Positions 1 to 8,716 of a DNA stretch of 64,000 bases are shown here, one piece after another. This stretch comes from Streptomyces echinatus (lineage in GTDB: Bacteria; Actinomycetota; Actinomycetes; Streptomycetales; Streptomycetaceae). Below the pieces are notes generated by a model that was not told where the DNA came from, searched no databases, and was given only the letters and a program-made list of their open reading frames with translations. A program made the translations under genes and the position numbers. Location: NCBI RefSeq assembly GCF_014203595.1, contig NZ_JACHJK010000003.1:310001-374000 (forward strand), read 5' to 3'. Numbering within the stretch: position 1 is the stretch's first letter; every line of letters starts with the position of its first letter.

Positions 1-508
1 GTGCCGGTGGCCCCGTACTGCCGCTGGTGGCGATGACGTACGCGGGACGGGCGCAGGGCAGCGGCGTCCCGGTCACCGTGCCGGTCAACGCCCAGGGCTG
101 CCCGAGCACTTCCAGCCCGGTGTCGTTCCCGGCGACCGCCCGTGGGCCGAGGGCCGCGGAATCCGCCGGCCGTAGTACCGGCGGTTCGACGCGCGCGCCG
201 TCCGGTGTCCGCGCGCCGTGCTCGTCGCCCAGCACCGGCACCAGACCCAGCCGCCAGATAGACAGCAGCGCCACGACGGCATCCGCGCGGCTGCGTGGGG
301 AAGCGAGTGCGAGCGGCGCTCCGGGCCGGGTCACCGCGAGACAGCGGAACAGCTCTGCCGCGCACGTCTCCACGGCGGCGCGGAGCTCGCCGGCGCTCCA
401 CGCCCGGTTCACGCCGATCAGAGCCGTACGGGTTTCGTCCCGGGCGGCGAGCCGGTCGAAAAGCCACCGCATCCCGGGAAGCGGGTCCGGCAGGGGAACA
501 CGGGTCAT
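1..508 (-). CDS. AMP-forming adenylation enzyme, N-terminal part (cut by window edge)
   Basis: An open reading frame starts at ATG 508 and is still open at base 1, giving at least 169 residues. The last visible residues, AYVIATSGSTGPPA at about 156-169, match the phosphate-binding A3 core motif of the ANL superfamily (NRPS adenylation domains, acyl-CoA ligases). The part before it has the usual length and hydrophobic pattern of an ANL N-terminus, including a SRADAVVALLSIWRLG stretch as in the region before A3. Its ATG overlaps the stop of the peptidase gene upstream by 4 bases (ATGA), so the two are probably translationally coupled. Such enzymes activate an amino or carboxylic acid as an acyl-adenylate. 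The substrate-specificity residues and any carrier domain lie outside the window, so substrate and full architecture cannot be given. Confidence 0.85.
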   Translation of the reverse strand, partial: MTRVPLPDPLPGMRWLFDRLAARDETRTALIGVNRAWSAGELRAAVETCAAELFRCLAVTRPGAPLALASPRSRADAVVALLSIWRLGLVPVLGDEHGARTPDGARVEPPVLRPADSAALGPRAVAGNDTGLEVLGQPWALTGTVTGTPLPCARPAYVIATSGSTGPPA

Positions 509-1329
509 CGTGGGCTGCTCCGCTCTGCCCCCTGGCACGGCGGGCCTTCCGGTTTGCCTTCGTGGCGTGGCGTGATGGTCGGGCCGCGGCCCGGCGGCAG
601 GATCCTGACGCGCACGTCGCGGTCGCTTCCGGCCCGGGCCGGGCCGGAAGCGAGGACCCGGTAGACGTTGCCGGGCCCGAAGACGTCGGTTCGGCCGTCG
701 GCGTTGACACGGATACCGGCGTGGGCGTCCAGCCCCCAGCCCTCCTCCACCAGGCCGGTGGCCACCGAGTGGATCAGCCGGGTGAGTGTCCCCCACTGGG
801 TGGCGTGGATGTCCACGCCGAACGGCACCAGGCCCAGACCGGGAAGGACAGCGAGCACCGGCAGGCCCTCGTCCCGCTCGCTCGGCGCAACGGGCACCGT
901 GCTGCCGTCCGGGCGGCCCCGCACGGCCCCGCCGATGACGGCGTCGGCGCCGGCCACCGCGGCACCCGCGGAGAATCCCGCGTAGGGGATGTCGTGCTCG
1001 GCGAGGTGCCTGCGCACCTCGTGGGCGTGTTCGGCCAGGGCGCCTTGGTAGAGCGGGTTGTCGCCGCCGCACACGAACATGCCGGCGGCGACCCCGATGT
1101 CCTCGGGCCGTACCGCCGTACCGGGGCCCACCGTCACCTGCCGGGCCGGGGGCAGGCCGAGGCGCAGGAAGTACCTGCGCCACCCTTTCGGGTTGACGCC
1201 CTTCTGCAGCAGATAGACGAGTTCTCCAGGACGGTCGGCCACCTCTGTGGCGAACGCGGCGTACAGGTGGTCGAGTGGGTCGGGTGGCCAGCCGCCGCCG
1301 ATCAGGTACGTCGCTGCCATGGCCTTCAT
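505..1329 (-). CDS. S51-type peptidase (cyanophycinase/dipeptidase E fold)
   Basis: A 274-residue protein. It begins with a hydrophobic strand and glycine turn (YLIGGG), has CGGDN at about 87-91, and a nucleophile elbow GFSAGAA with Ser near 120. A downstream DIHATQWGTLTRL segment may supply the catalytic His. This is the pattern of family S51 / class I glutamine-amidotransferase-like serine peptidases, which cut Asp-linked dipeptides or cyanophycin; the true substrate here is unknown. The last 30 or so residues are basic and Pro/Gly-rich and look non-structural. The ATG overlaps the carbamoyltransferase stop by 4 bases, and its own stop overlaps the adenylation gene start. Inference: it may trim or release a peptide-like intermediate of the same pathway. 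Confidence 0.8.
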   Translation of the reverse strand: MKAMAATYLIGGGWPPDPLDHLYAAFATEVADRPGELVYLLQKGVNPKGWRRYFLRLGLPPARQVTVGPGTAVRPEDIGVAAGMFVCGGDNPLYQGALAEHAHEVRRHLAEHDIPYAGFSAGAAVAGADAVIGGAVRGRPDGSTVPVAPSERDEGLPVLAVLPGLGLVPFGVDIHATQWGTLTRLIHSVATGLVEEGWGLDAHAGIRVNADGRTDVFGPGNVYRVLASGPARAGSDRDVRVRILPPGRGPTITPRHEGKPEGPPCQGAERSSPR

Positions 1330-3164
1330 GCCTCCGTCCGGCTGCCGCGTGCTGGAGCGTTCGGTTCGGCCGTCGCCCGGCGCAGGGCATCCAGCACCCG
1401 GGAGCGCCAGGAGTCGGTTGCCAGGACGTGACCGTCGACGACCAGCACGTCCAGGGTTCCGGTGTCGTATGTGGCGAGAGCGTCCTCGGCGGTGCACGCC
1501 ATGGGCCGGCCATTGACGTTGAGCGAGGTGTTGAGCAGGACGGGGACGCCGGTGAGCGCCTCGAACGCGTCCAGCAGCTGCCACAAGACCGGGTGTTCGG
1601 ACCGGTGGACGACTTGGACTCGGGAGGTGTTGTCGGCGTGTACCACCGCGGGGACCTCCTGCACCGCGGCCGGCCTGGCGTGTGCCACGGCGGTCATGTG
1701 CCGTAGTTGCGCCGGGGGCAGGTCGAAGTACCGCCGCGCGGCGCCGGCCTTGACCGCGGGAGCGAGCGGGCGGAACGGCTCGCGTTGTTTGACCGCCCGG
1801 TTGACCCGTTCTCGGCTGGCGACGGTGCGGGGGTCTGCGAAGATCGAGCGGTTGCCAAGGGCCCGCGGACCGAACTCCATCGGACCGTGTGCCCAGCCGA
1901 CCACGGCGCCCGCGGCCAGGACCTGGGCGACCATGCGCGATCGGATCCGCGGGTCGGTGACGCAAGCGAGGTGGTCGGGGCGCCGGGCCAGTAGGGAGGT
2001 GGCTGTCGGCGGCGGCCCGAGCAGGGGCAGCGCCGGCCAGGCGGTGCGGGCTCTGTCGAGGTCGAGCAGGGCGAGTGCGGCACCGATCGCGGTGCCGTCG
2101 TCGCCCGGTGCGGGGGGCACCAGCAGCGCATCGCAGGCATGACCGGCCAGCCGCCCGACGGCCAGGCAGTTGAGCGCCACTCCGCCGCCGAACGCGACGT
2201 GCCCGATTCCCGTCCTCGCCACCGCGGTGGTGATGACGTGCTGGAGGGCCTGCTCCAGGCGCTGCTGGGCCGCGGCCGCGAGATCGGCGTGGTGCTGCTC
2301 GACGGGGTCCTCGCGGGCACGCCGAGGGCCGAGGCGGGCGGTGAGCCATGCACCGGCCGGGCGATGCAGTTCGCGTTCGGCGGGCCGGCCGGGCAGGGAG
2401 AGGAAGGCGATGTCGACGCCGCCGTCGTCGCGCAGTACGACCGCCTCGTCGAAGACCTTCCGGTACCGGTCCGGATCACCGTAGGCGGCCAGACCCATCA
2501 CTTTGTACTCGTCGCTGTTGGCCAGCCAGCCCAGGTGCTGGGTGACGAGGCTGTAGTAGAGCCCCAGCGAAGCACGCCATGGCCAGGAACGGATCCGGTC
2601 GAGCCGGCCGTCGCGGTAGGCGAAGACGCTGAGAGCGTCGGTCTCGCCCAGCCCGTCGGCCACCACGACGGTGAGTCGGTCCTCGCCCGCGGCGGCGACC
2701 GCGTAGCAGGCGTGGGCGAGGTGGTGGCGGACCGGGGTGAGGGGCGGGACATGGCCGAAGTGCTCGGCGAACCAGCATTGTTGCAGGCGCGGGTCGAGCA
2801 CGCCGGCGTAGCGGTCGGCTGCCCGGGGGTTGCCGTCATGCATCCGGCGCAGTCCGGTGTGGTCGAAGTTGTGCGCCACCGCGTCCACGTCGGTGATCGA
2901 CAGTCCGGCCAGGCGCAGGCACTGTCGCAGCGCGGTGTCGGGGAAGGCATGGTCGAACTTTCGTCCGGACCACCGCTCCTGCTGACCGGCTGCGACCAGG
3001 TGCCCGTCGACGAACACCGCGGCCGCCGCGTCGTAGCCCTGGTAGTGCCGTTGTTCGGCGTCGCTGGCGTCGGGAAACGCACGGATGTGGTGTTCGCCGC
3101 TGCCGTGCAGGCCGCTGTATCCGACGACGACGCCGGGGTTCGGCGAGCGGGCTCGGCCGGTCAC
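1326..3164 (-). CDS. NodU/CmcH/TobZ-family O-carbamoyltransferase
   Basis: A 612-residue protein, close to the usual 570-600 of the family. The N-terminal Kae1-like half carries HHLAH at 147-151 (metal ligands) and GGGVALNC at about 326-333. The C-terminal half has MEFGPRALGNRS at 429-440 and REPFRPLAP at 461-469, the signature of carbamoyltransferases acting on Nod factor, cephamycin and tobramycin. These enzymes make carbamoyl-adenylate from carbamoyl phosphate and ATP and pass the carbamoyl group to a hydroxyl of a sugar or natural product. The start is a GTG overlapping the upstream stop (GTGA). The catalytic motifs look intact. The context of aminotransferase and adenylation enzyme supports a role in a secondary metabolite; the acceptor is unknown. 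Confidence 0.93.
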   Translation of the reverse strand: MTGRARSPNPGVVVGYSGLHGSGEHHIRAFPDASDAEQRHYQGYDAAAAVFVDGHLVAAGQQERWSGRKFDHAFPDTALRQCLRLAGLSITDVDAVAHNFDHTGLRRMHDGNPRAADRYAGVLDPRLQQCWFAEHFGHVPPLTPVRHHLAHACYAVAAAGEDRLTVVVADGLGETDALSVFAYRDGRLDRIRSWPWRASLGLYYSLVTQHLGWLANSDEYKVMGLAAYGDPDRYRKVFDEAVVLRDDGGVDIAFLSLPGRPAERELHRPAGAWLTARLGPRRAREDPVEQHHADLAAAAQQRLEQALQHVITTAVARTGIGHVAFGGGVALNCLAVGRLAGHACDALLVPPAPGDDGTAIGAALALLDLDRARTAWPALPLLGPPPTATSLLARRPDHLACVTDPRIRSRMVAQVLAAGAVVGWAHGPMEFGPRALGNRSIFADPRTVASRERVNRAVKQREPFRPLAPAVKAGAARRYFDLPPAQLRHMTAVAHARPAAVQEVPAVVHADNTSRVQVVHRSEHPVLWQLLDAFEALTGVPVLLNTSLNVNGRPMACTAEDALATYDTGTLDVLVVDGHVLATDSWRSRVLDALRRATAEPNAPARGSRTEA

Positions 3165-4756
3165 CGGTCACCTGGCCGACGCGTGATCCGGCGGGGCGCA
3201 TCGAGGGTGAGCACGGGCAGGTTCCGGGCGGCGGCGAGACGGCGCAGGCGGTCCATCTCGTGTTCTCCGGTGTCGCCCGGCTGCTCCTCCTCGGTCCGAG
3301 GCGCCGGCCGGCCGAACAGGTGGCCGGTTCCTGGGGGGCCGTCGCAGCCGTAGACGGCCAACCGCCGGGCGCCCACGGCGGCCGCCAGCCGGAGTACGGC
3401 GTCCGCGTCCGCTCCGTCGAGACGGCTCGGGGGGCTGCTGGGTGCGACGAGGGGACCGTAGAGCCACCGAGCCGGGGCGCCGCGGGGTTCCATGGCGGTC
3501 ATCAGGAGGTCCACCGCTCCGAACTCGTCGCCGACACCGTCGAACGCTTCGGGTTCCCGGCAGGCGCAGTCCGCCGCGAGCATGAGGGCGGTGGAGGGAG
3601 TCCGCACGTGCCAGGTGGCCTTCCCGCCGATGTCGAGTCCGCCGTGTTCGCCCTGGAACGGCAGTGCCGTCACGACGGCCGACTTGACCGTCACCTGCTC
3701 GTAGGGCTGGAGTTCGACGACGTTGCGGATGCCCAGCCGCAGCAGGCAGTCACGCAGGCTCGGGTCGGCGAAGCTGTCCGAGCGCGTTGCGGGTACGAGG
3801 GCCAGGCCGATGCGGTCCCGCAGGGCGAGGAGTGCCTCGGCGACGAGGTGGTCCGGATGCCCGTGGGAGATCAGCACCGCGTCGAGCCGCGGCGGGAGCC
3901 CGACGGGATCCGCCGCCGGCGGTGTGATCGGGTCGGCCAGCAGTGCTGTCCGACCCTCGCGGATGAGCACGCTGCAGTGTCCGAGGAAGTCGACGCCCGT
4001 CCGGTCGGTCGACCGTTCCCGCGGGGCGGCCGGTTCGTCGATGGGCCGGAGCAGCGCGGCGAGGGAGGCGTGGTCATCGGTCCGGTCGAGCCCGAGCGTC
4101 TCCAGCGCCGCGTCCAGCGGGGCTGGGGTGTACCGCAGGCGCAGCACGGCGTCGAGGCGGTCGCTGCGCAGGGCGGCGCTGACCTGCAACAGGCGGTCGT
4201 CGTTGACCAGTCTGGGTGTGTTGAGGAAGTGCGGGCGCGTTCCCGCCGGCCAGACGGCCACGCTTTCCGTGCCCGGTTCGATGGAACGCCGCAGGACTGT
4301 GCGCAGAAGGCGTACCGAATGCCCGTTCCCGCCGCTTTGCGGTTGCGTCACCCGCTCGATCGCACCGCTCAGTACCGCGTTGACCGGCCGGTCCGGATGG
4401 TTCAGCAGGCCCAGCAGTGCCTCGCCGACGGCGAGCGTGCCCGCTTCGGCGTCTTCGACGTGGTCGAGCCAGCGCCGGACCGAATCCGTCTGTCCGATGC
4501 CGAGATGGGCGAACGGGCCGCTGGCTGTGCGCCGGTCTCGCGCGGCAGCCGCGTGCCGACCGGGGTGGCGTAAGAAGGATTCGAGGAGGGGACGCTGGTG
4601 GCCCGCGAGATGCAGGGCCGCGTTGACCGGGTCCAGCGTCATGAGCCACGCGGCCCACTGCCGGACCAGTGGCTCGATCCGCACCCCGGGTGCCAACACG
4701 ACGTGCCGCCCGGTGCTGGTGACGCCGTCGAATGCGGGGGCGGGCGGATGGACCAT
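3161..4756 (-). CDS. Metallo-beta-lactamase-fold protein with long N-terminal domain
   Basis: A protein of 531 residues. The first 250 or so residues are mostly helical and not recognised. The C-terminal half is an MBL domain: GHCSVLIREG strand, ADPIT, then SHGHPDHL at about 297-304 (the HxHxDH zinc motif), a later PFQGEHGG and ADCACREPEAF segment, as in UlaG/RomA-like hydrolases. MBL enzymes of this branch are usually binuclear metal hydrolases; the substrate cannot be told. I chose ATG 4756 because an AGGA site lies 9 bases upstream; an in-frame TTG at 4774 would add six residues. The stop overlaps the GTG of the carbamoyltransferase gene. About 120 bases separate it from the aminotransferase gene, room for a separate promoter. 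Confidence 0.82.
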   Translation of the reverse strand: MVHPPAPAFDGVTSTGRHVVLAPGVRIEPLVRQWAAWLMTLDPVNAALHLAGHQRPLLESFLRHPGRHAAAARDRRTASGPFAHLGIGQTDSVRRWLDHVEDAEAGTLAVGEALLGLLNHPDRPVNAVLSGAIERVTQPQSGGNGHSVRLLRTVLRRSIEPGTESVAVWPAGTRPHFLNTPRLVNDDRLLQVSAALRSDRLDAVLRLRYTPAPLDAALETLGLDRTDDHASLAALLRPIDEPAAPRERSTDRTGVDFLGHCSVLIREGRTALLADPITPPAADPVGLPPRLDAVLISHGHPDHLVAEALLALRDRIGLALVPATRSDSFADPSLRDCLLRLGIRNVVELQPYEQVTVKSAVVTALPFQGEHGGLDIGGKATWHVRTPSTALMLAADCACREPEAFDGVGDEFGAVDLLMTAMEPRGAPARWLYGPLVAPSSPPSRLDGADADAVLRLAAAVGARRLAVYGCDGPPGTGHLFGRPAPRTEEEQPGDTGEHEMDRLRRLAAARNLPVLTLDAPRRITRRPGDR

Positions 4757-4875
4757 GAGCTCACATCCTGTCAACGCTGGCCAAGAGGAAGGCGCTGACT
4801 CCCATCGCCGTCAGCTGCCGTCGGGACACCCCTGGGGCACTTGCTGATGTGACTTGCCGATGATTGTGCCGCGGG

Positions 4876-6024
4876 TCATCCGTAGTCAAGGGGTTGCTTT
4901 CCGTCACGACTGCGGATCGCCGCCGACAGACACTCGACAGCCGAGGGATTCAGCAGGTTGACGCGCACGAAGCCGGGGTGTCCGGAGCCGCCGAAGCACG
5001 CGATGTCCATTCCGGCGATCCGGTGGGCGGCCACTTCGGGCCTGCCGAACACGAAGTAGCCGCCGACGGGTTCGACCGCATCGGGCAAGGCGCCGCCCGC
5101 ACGCAGTCGGCGGTACCGGGCCTCGGCGAACCGCATCAACGGCAACGCCCCGTCCCCGGCGCCCAGTACAGCGACCGCCCGATGGGCGAATCGCCGGTCG
5201 GCCAGCCCGGCCGCCCCGTGCAGTCTGCCGTGCAGTTCGGCGAACGCTGTGGCACACCGCTCGGGTACCAGGGCGTAGGCGAACCGGAATCCGTGCAGGG
5301 CCAGGGTCTTGGTCGGGCAGACGAGCCGGAACGTCAGATCGGGATCCAGCCACTCGGTCGCCTCCGGACCCGCGCCGTCCCATCCCATGTACTGGAACGT
5401 GCCGTCCACGATCACGGTCGAACCGGTCCGGCACTGCCAGTCCCTGATGGCGTCCAGCGTCGCGCGCCCGACGGGCACACCGGCGAACCAGACCGGGTCG
5501 GTCAGCCACAGCAGGCACCGCCCGGTCGGCAGTCGCAGGGGTACGTCCTCGACGAAATCGACGTCCGGGGCGACGCGGTGGACGGTGAAACCCAGCCTGC
5601 GGATCCACCAACCGGCGTTGTAGTAGACCGGCGGCAGGTAGGCCAACTCGCGGACGCCGTCCAGGAACTGGTACAGCAACAACGTGGTCAGGAAACTGGT
5701 GGCACCGGCTCCGGGCACGCACCGGCGGGCGGTGACCGAGGGTTCCCCGTAGCGCCGCACGTGCAGGTCGGCCACAGCCGCTGCAAGTTCGGTGTCTTCG
5801 TCCATGTGGCTGTACGTGCCGAGCGCACCGAGCGCACCGACCGGTACGTCAGCCAGCTCGCCCAGGAAGGAGCGCGCGAACGGGTGTTCGCCGTTCCAGT
5901 CCGAGACGAACGTCCGCTCCGGCTCCTTCTCCAGTACTTCGCCGAGGCGGTCGTGTGCCGCGAGCTCGGAGTAGAGCAGGTCGCGGTCGTCGGACGTGTG
6001 CGGACTTGATGACGGCAGCGACAA
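4876..6024 (-). CDS. PLP-dependent aminotransferase, fold type I
   Basis: A 382-residue protein with class I/II aminotransferase features: an early GAGATSFL glycine turn, YLPPVYYNAGWW preceding the cofactor pocket, DGTFQYMGWDG, and CPTKTLALHGFRFAYAL whose Lys (about 239) is the likely PLP Schiff-base residue followed by the phosphate-binding Arg. No Met start fits. TTG 6024 is preferred because GGAGG lies at 6032-6036, seven bases upstream; a TTG at 6063 has no such site. First gene of the minus-strand operon. The family transfers amino groups between amino and keto acids, or performs related PLP chemistry; the substrate is unknown. Confidence 0.85.
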   Translation of the reverse strand: MSLPSSSPHTSDDRDLLYSELAAHDRLGEVLEKEPERTFVSDWNGEHPFARSFLGELADVPVGALGALGTYSHMDEDTELAAAVADLHVRRYGEPSVTARRCVPGAGATSFLTTLLLYQFLDGVRELAYLPPVYYNAGWWIRRLGFTVHRVAPDVDFVEDVPLRLPTGRCLLWLTDPVWFAGVPVGRATLDAIRDWQCRTGSTVIVDGTFQYMGWDGAGPEATEWLDPDLTFRLVCPTKTLALHGFRFAYALVPERCATAFAELHGRLHGAAGLADRRFAHRAVAVLGAGDGALPLMRFAEARYRRLRAGGALPDAVEPVGGYFVFGRPEVAAHRIAGMDIACFGGSGHPGFVRVNLLNPSAVECLSAAIRSRDGKQPLDYG

Positions 6025-6134
6025 CGGTCGGCCTCCGTTCGGCACGTGAACGTGGCAAGCCAAGTTAGAGACCGTTCAGGTAGGCGGCAAGAGGGTCTTT
6101 TCCCCATCCCGTTACCGCTTTCGAGGCTCCGCCA

Positions 6135-6157
6135 CGGGCCCCCGGCCATGGGGCCCG
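6135..6157 (-). terminator. Hairpin, 8-bp GC stem
   Basis: CGGGCCCC and GGGGCCCG form a perfect 8-bp stem around a 7-base loop. It lies 170 bases beyond the stop of the 6328-6978 gene and upstream of the aminotransferase operon, so it could separate the two units. No T-run follows, as is common in this group. Confidence 0.45.
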
Positions 6158-6327
6158 GGACGACTTCCCCTCCGGTCGTTCATGATCCGGCGGTGGCGAC
6201 GGTCGGCCACCACGCTGTCGCGCCGACGTCTCTCGTCCGCAGTGGAGGGGTGGGCGGGGTGGGCTGCGACACCCGGAGACGTCCGGATCGGCCGAGCCGA
6301 GAGCGAGGCGGAGAGCCTTGCGGGAGA

Positions 6328-6978
6328 TCACCTCCCGTCCCCACCGTCAATCTCGTAGATCCGCCCTTGCAGCCGTTCACCGGCCCAGTCCAGCCCGACG
6401 TCGAGGTCGAACCAGTGCCGGTCCTTGCGGGCTTCGGGCGCCGAGAGGTTCACCGCTGCCCAGGAGAACACCCCCTGGAGGATGGAACGCCCGTGCAGCG
6501 TTGTGCGCACGGACAAAGCAAACGGTGCAGCGAGTGCCGCGCGGGTGACCAGCATGACCTGTTCGTCTTCGAGATGTCGACGTCCACCCGTGAGGAACCG
6601 GGGCGTTTCCAGGATCTTGACCCACTCGACCGCTGCGTCTGCCACCTGGGCGCGCAAGGACTCCTCGATGCCCTTCCGGACGGCGGTCGCGGGGTCATCA
6701 CCGAGCCAGCCAAGCCAGTGATCAGGATCAGTGAGCTTGCTGAAGTCGTCCTGTGGCACCCCGTGACGGGGATTCTCCTGGTACTCACCTGTCAGTCTTC
6801 CGCTGCTGTCCACCAACCACGCGCCGCGGATCGCCTCGGGAGGTACGTAGCCGTTCGGATCGTCGACATACCTCGGATCGATCTCGGCGACGCCGCCACC
6901 GGGATTCTCAGCAGTCGCGGCCAGTAGCGCCGGCTCGTTCGGTATGGCCTTACGGCTTCGCGGCCAAAAACGCCCCAC
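6328..6978 (-). CDS. Conserved hypothetical protein, possibly type VII secretion-associated
   Basis: A 216-residue soluble, acidic protein without membrane segments. The middle part (PNGYVPPEAIRGAW, then GRLTGEYQENPRHG and DPDHWLGWL) resembles my memory of proteins labelled type VII secretion system-associated in Streptomyces, in which a one-domain SseB-like fold is proposed. This is a weak assignment. GTG 6978 is chosen because GGGGGAG lies seven bases upstream; the frame stays open to 7041 but that part is basic and unlike the rest. No secretion genes are seen nearby, so the context does not support the label. Confidence 0.6.
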   Translation of the reverse strand: MGRFWPRSRKAIPNEPALLAATAENPGGGVAEIDPRYVDDPNGYVPPEAIRGAWLVDSSGRLTGEYQENPRHGVPQDDFSKLTDPDHWLGWLGDDPATAVRKGIEESLRAQVADAAVEWVKILETPRFLTGGRRHLEDEQVMLVTRAALAAPFALSVRTTLHGRSILQGVFSWAAVNLSAPEARKDRHWFDLDVGLDWAGERLQGRIYEIDGGDGR

Positions 6979-7111
6979 GTTCCCGCTCCCCCGTTGCCCG
7001 ACCAGTCGTTCGCGATTGTGCCGCACGGGGCAGGACCGCATGAGGTGGGGATGGGCGGACCGCCTCCACGTTGTCCGGGGTGCGACTCACAGCGGTCCTG
7101 GGTGCTTCGTG

Positions 7112-7471
7112 TCACCACGCATGCCAGAGCTCACCGTGCCGGTGGCGGATCGGAGGGATATCCACGTCGTCAAGGGCGTGGCCGGCGCGGTGCAATCCGC
7201 GGGCCCGCTGGGCTTCGAGCCGGCCTCGGAGCCGAGCCCGACCTTCAGCCGTGGCGATCTCGGCGGAGAACGAGCCCTTTCTGCAGTGGAGCACCGTCGA
7301 CTGCCAGGAAATGATCCGGCGCAGCGTCTTCGTTGGCACGGGGCGACGGCCTTCGCGGGCGGCCTGGGCCAATTCGGCGTGTGGGTAGCGCAGGTCGTAC
7401 AGGGACATGGCATCCGATGCGCCGGCTCGGACGCGGAGTCGCCAGGGAGTCGTGCGAACGGTCCTGGACAT
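7112..7471 (-). CDS. Small basic hypothetical protein
   Basis: A protein of 119 residues that starts MSRTVRTTPWRLRVR and contains YDLRYPHAELAQAAREGRR. It is Arg-rich with a tail of HRHGELWHAW. ATG 7471 is preceded by GGAGG with six bases between. I recognise this only as a type of short Arg-rich orphan common in Streptomyces, with no known function. It is not overlapped by a better reading frame. Confidence 0.5.
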   Translation of the reverse strand: MSRTVRTTPWRLRVRAGASDAMSLYDLRYPHAELAQAAREGRRPVPTKTLRRIISWQSTVLHCRKGSFSAEIATAEGRARLRGRLEAQRARGLHRAGHALDDVDIPPIRHRHGELWHAW

Positions 7472-7727
7472 CAACAACCTCCGTGGGTACCGCTGGGCTC
7501 TCCAGAGGTATCTACGGTGGATGCGAAGTGGTCAGCACGACTCAGCCCGTCGTCGGTGAACGATCTACCAGCAGCACAGTAGTCGCGCGGAGGAACGGGG
7601 CCGAGTTCTTTTGCTCGCTCGCCCCCGTTGTCAGGTCAGGCCGCCCCGAGGTCCGGGCCGGCGCGTCGAGGTGGACGCTGGTCTCCTCCAGCCGGGCGAC
7701 GATGTCCTCGCCGGGCCCGTGTACGGA

Positions 7728-8501
7728 TCAGATGCGCGAGTTGCGCACCGACTGCCACACAGCGCCGGCCAGCGCCCGCGTCGCCCGCGGGACCGACAGG
7801 TGCTCGTGCTCGCGGTACAGGGCCCAGTTGTACGGCACGAGCGAAAGCTTGTTGGAGGACAGCGATCCCGCCTGATGGGCCCTGTACACCGCGAGCGGCT
7901 CAGCCAGGCCCCGGGCGTCGGCGCCGTCCCGCATGATCGACAGCCAGAGGGCGTAGTCCTGGCGCTTGCGCATCTCAGGCATCAGCCTCGTGCCCAGGAC
8001 CTTGCGGTCGTACATGGCGGTGAGAGCACCGATGTGGTCTTGGACCAGCATGGCGCGGTAGTCCACGTGCTCCCGCGCACGGACCACCCGACCGTTCGGG
8101 ATCCAGTCGGTGCTTTCGCCGTCGTAGTCGGCGTCCATCTTGAAGTACGAGGTGAACGTCAAAGGCGCGGTGGACTCCGCGGCGAAGGCCAGCTGCTTCT
8201 CGGTCTTCCCCGGGAGCCACATGTCGTCGCTGTCGAGAAAGGCGATGTAGTCCCCGCGGGCCCGTTCGATCGCGAGGTTGCGGGCCCGTCCCGCACCACC
8301 CCGTTCGGGTGCCGACTCCGGCAGGACGCGCTCGTCCTGCTCGGCGAATTCGCGAAGCAGGTCCATGGAGTTGTCGGAGGACTGGTCGTCGGTGATCAGC
8401 AGCTCCAGGTCGGTGTGGGTCTGCGTGAGCACCGACCGGACGGCTGCGCCGAGGGTGGCTGCCGAGTTGTACACGGGCATCACGACAGACACCAGGGGCA
8501 C
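7728..8501 (-). CDS. Family 2 glycosyltransferase
   Basis: A 257-residue GT-A fold protein. PLVSVVMPVYNSAATL at the very start is the first strand of GT2 enzymes, followed by ITDDQSSDNS (nucleotide pocket), AFLDSDDMW (the DXD metal motif) and KRQDYALWLSIMRDG, the usual ED/QD catalytic-base region. GTG 8501 is chosen because AAGGAG precedes it by seven bases; upstream in-frame codons would add an N-terminus not seen in the family. Such enzymes move a sugar from a nucleotide sugar to a polysaccharide or glycolipid. There are no other surface-polysaccharide genes beside it, so the acceptor is unknown. Confidence 0.88.
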   Translation of the reverse strand: MPLVSVVMPVYNSAATLGAAVRSVLTQTHTDLELLITDDQSSDNSMDLLREFAEQDERVLPESAPERGGAGRARNLAIERARGDYIAFLDSDDMWLPGKTEKQLAFAAESTAPLTFTSYFKMDADYDGESTDWIPNGRVVRAREHVDYRAMLVQDHIGALTAMYDRKVLGTRLMPEMRKRQDYALWLSIMRDGADARGLAEPLAVYRAHQAGSLSSNKLSLVPYNWALYREHEHLSVPRATRALAGAVWQSVRNSRI

Positions 8502-8716
8502 AGCACTTCTCCTTGCCAGTTCAGGAACGATGGTCCATTCAAGCACCGCAGTCGAGCAGGAGCTGCCATGCGGACGGTTGTCTCTGGTCAGGGCGACGTG
8601 GAGGAGGTGGCCTTCCTCGCGGCTCCGCACGGGTATGACTCAGCCGCCCTGGGCGCATCGAGATCCCCGTCAGGCCACGAATGCCGGTGCGGCCCGTCGT
8701 CTTCTGAGGTCACCGT

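Noticed and set aside
2139..3353. Long plus-strand frames opposite the carbamoyltransferase and MBL genes
   Set aside because: Antisense shadows: no motifs, Gly/Val/Gln-rich composition, while the minus-strand genes have intact catalytic motifs and overlapping starts.
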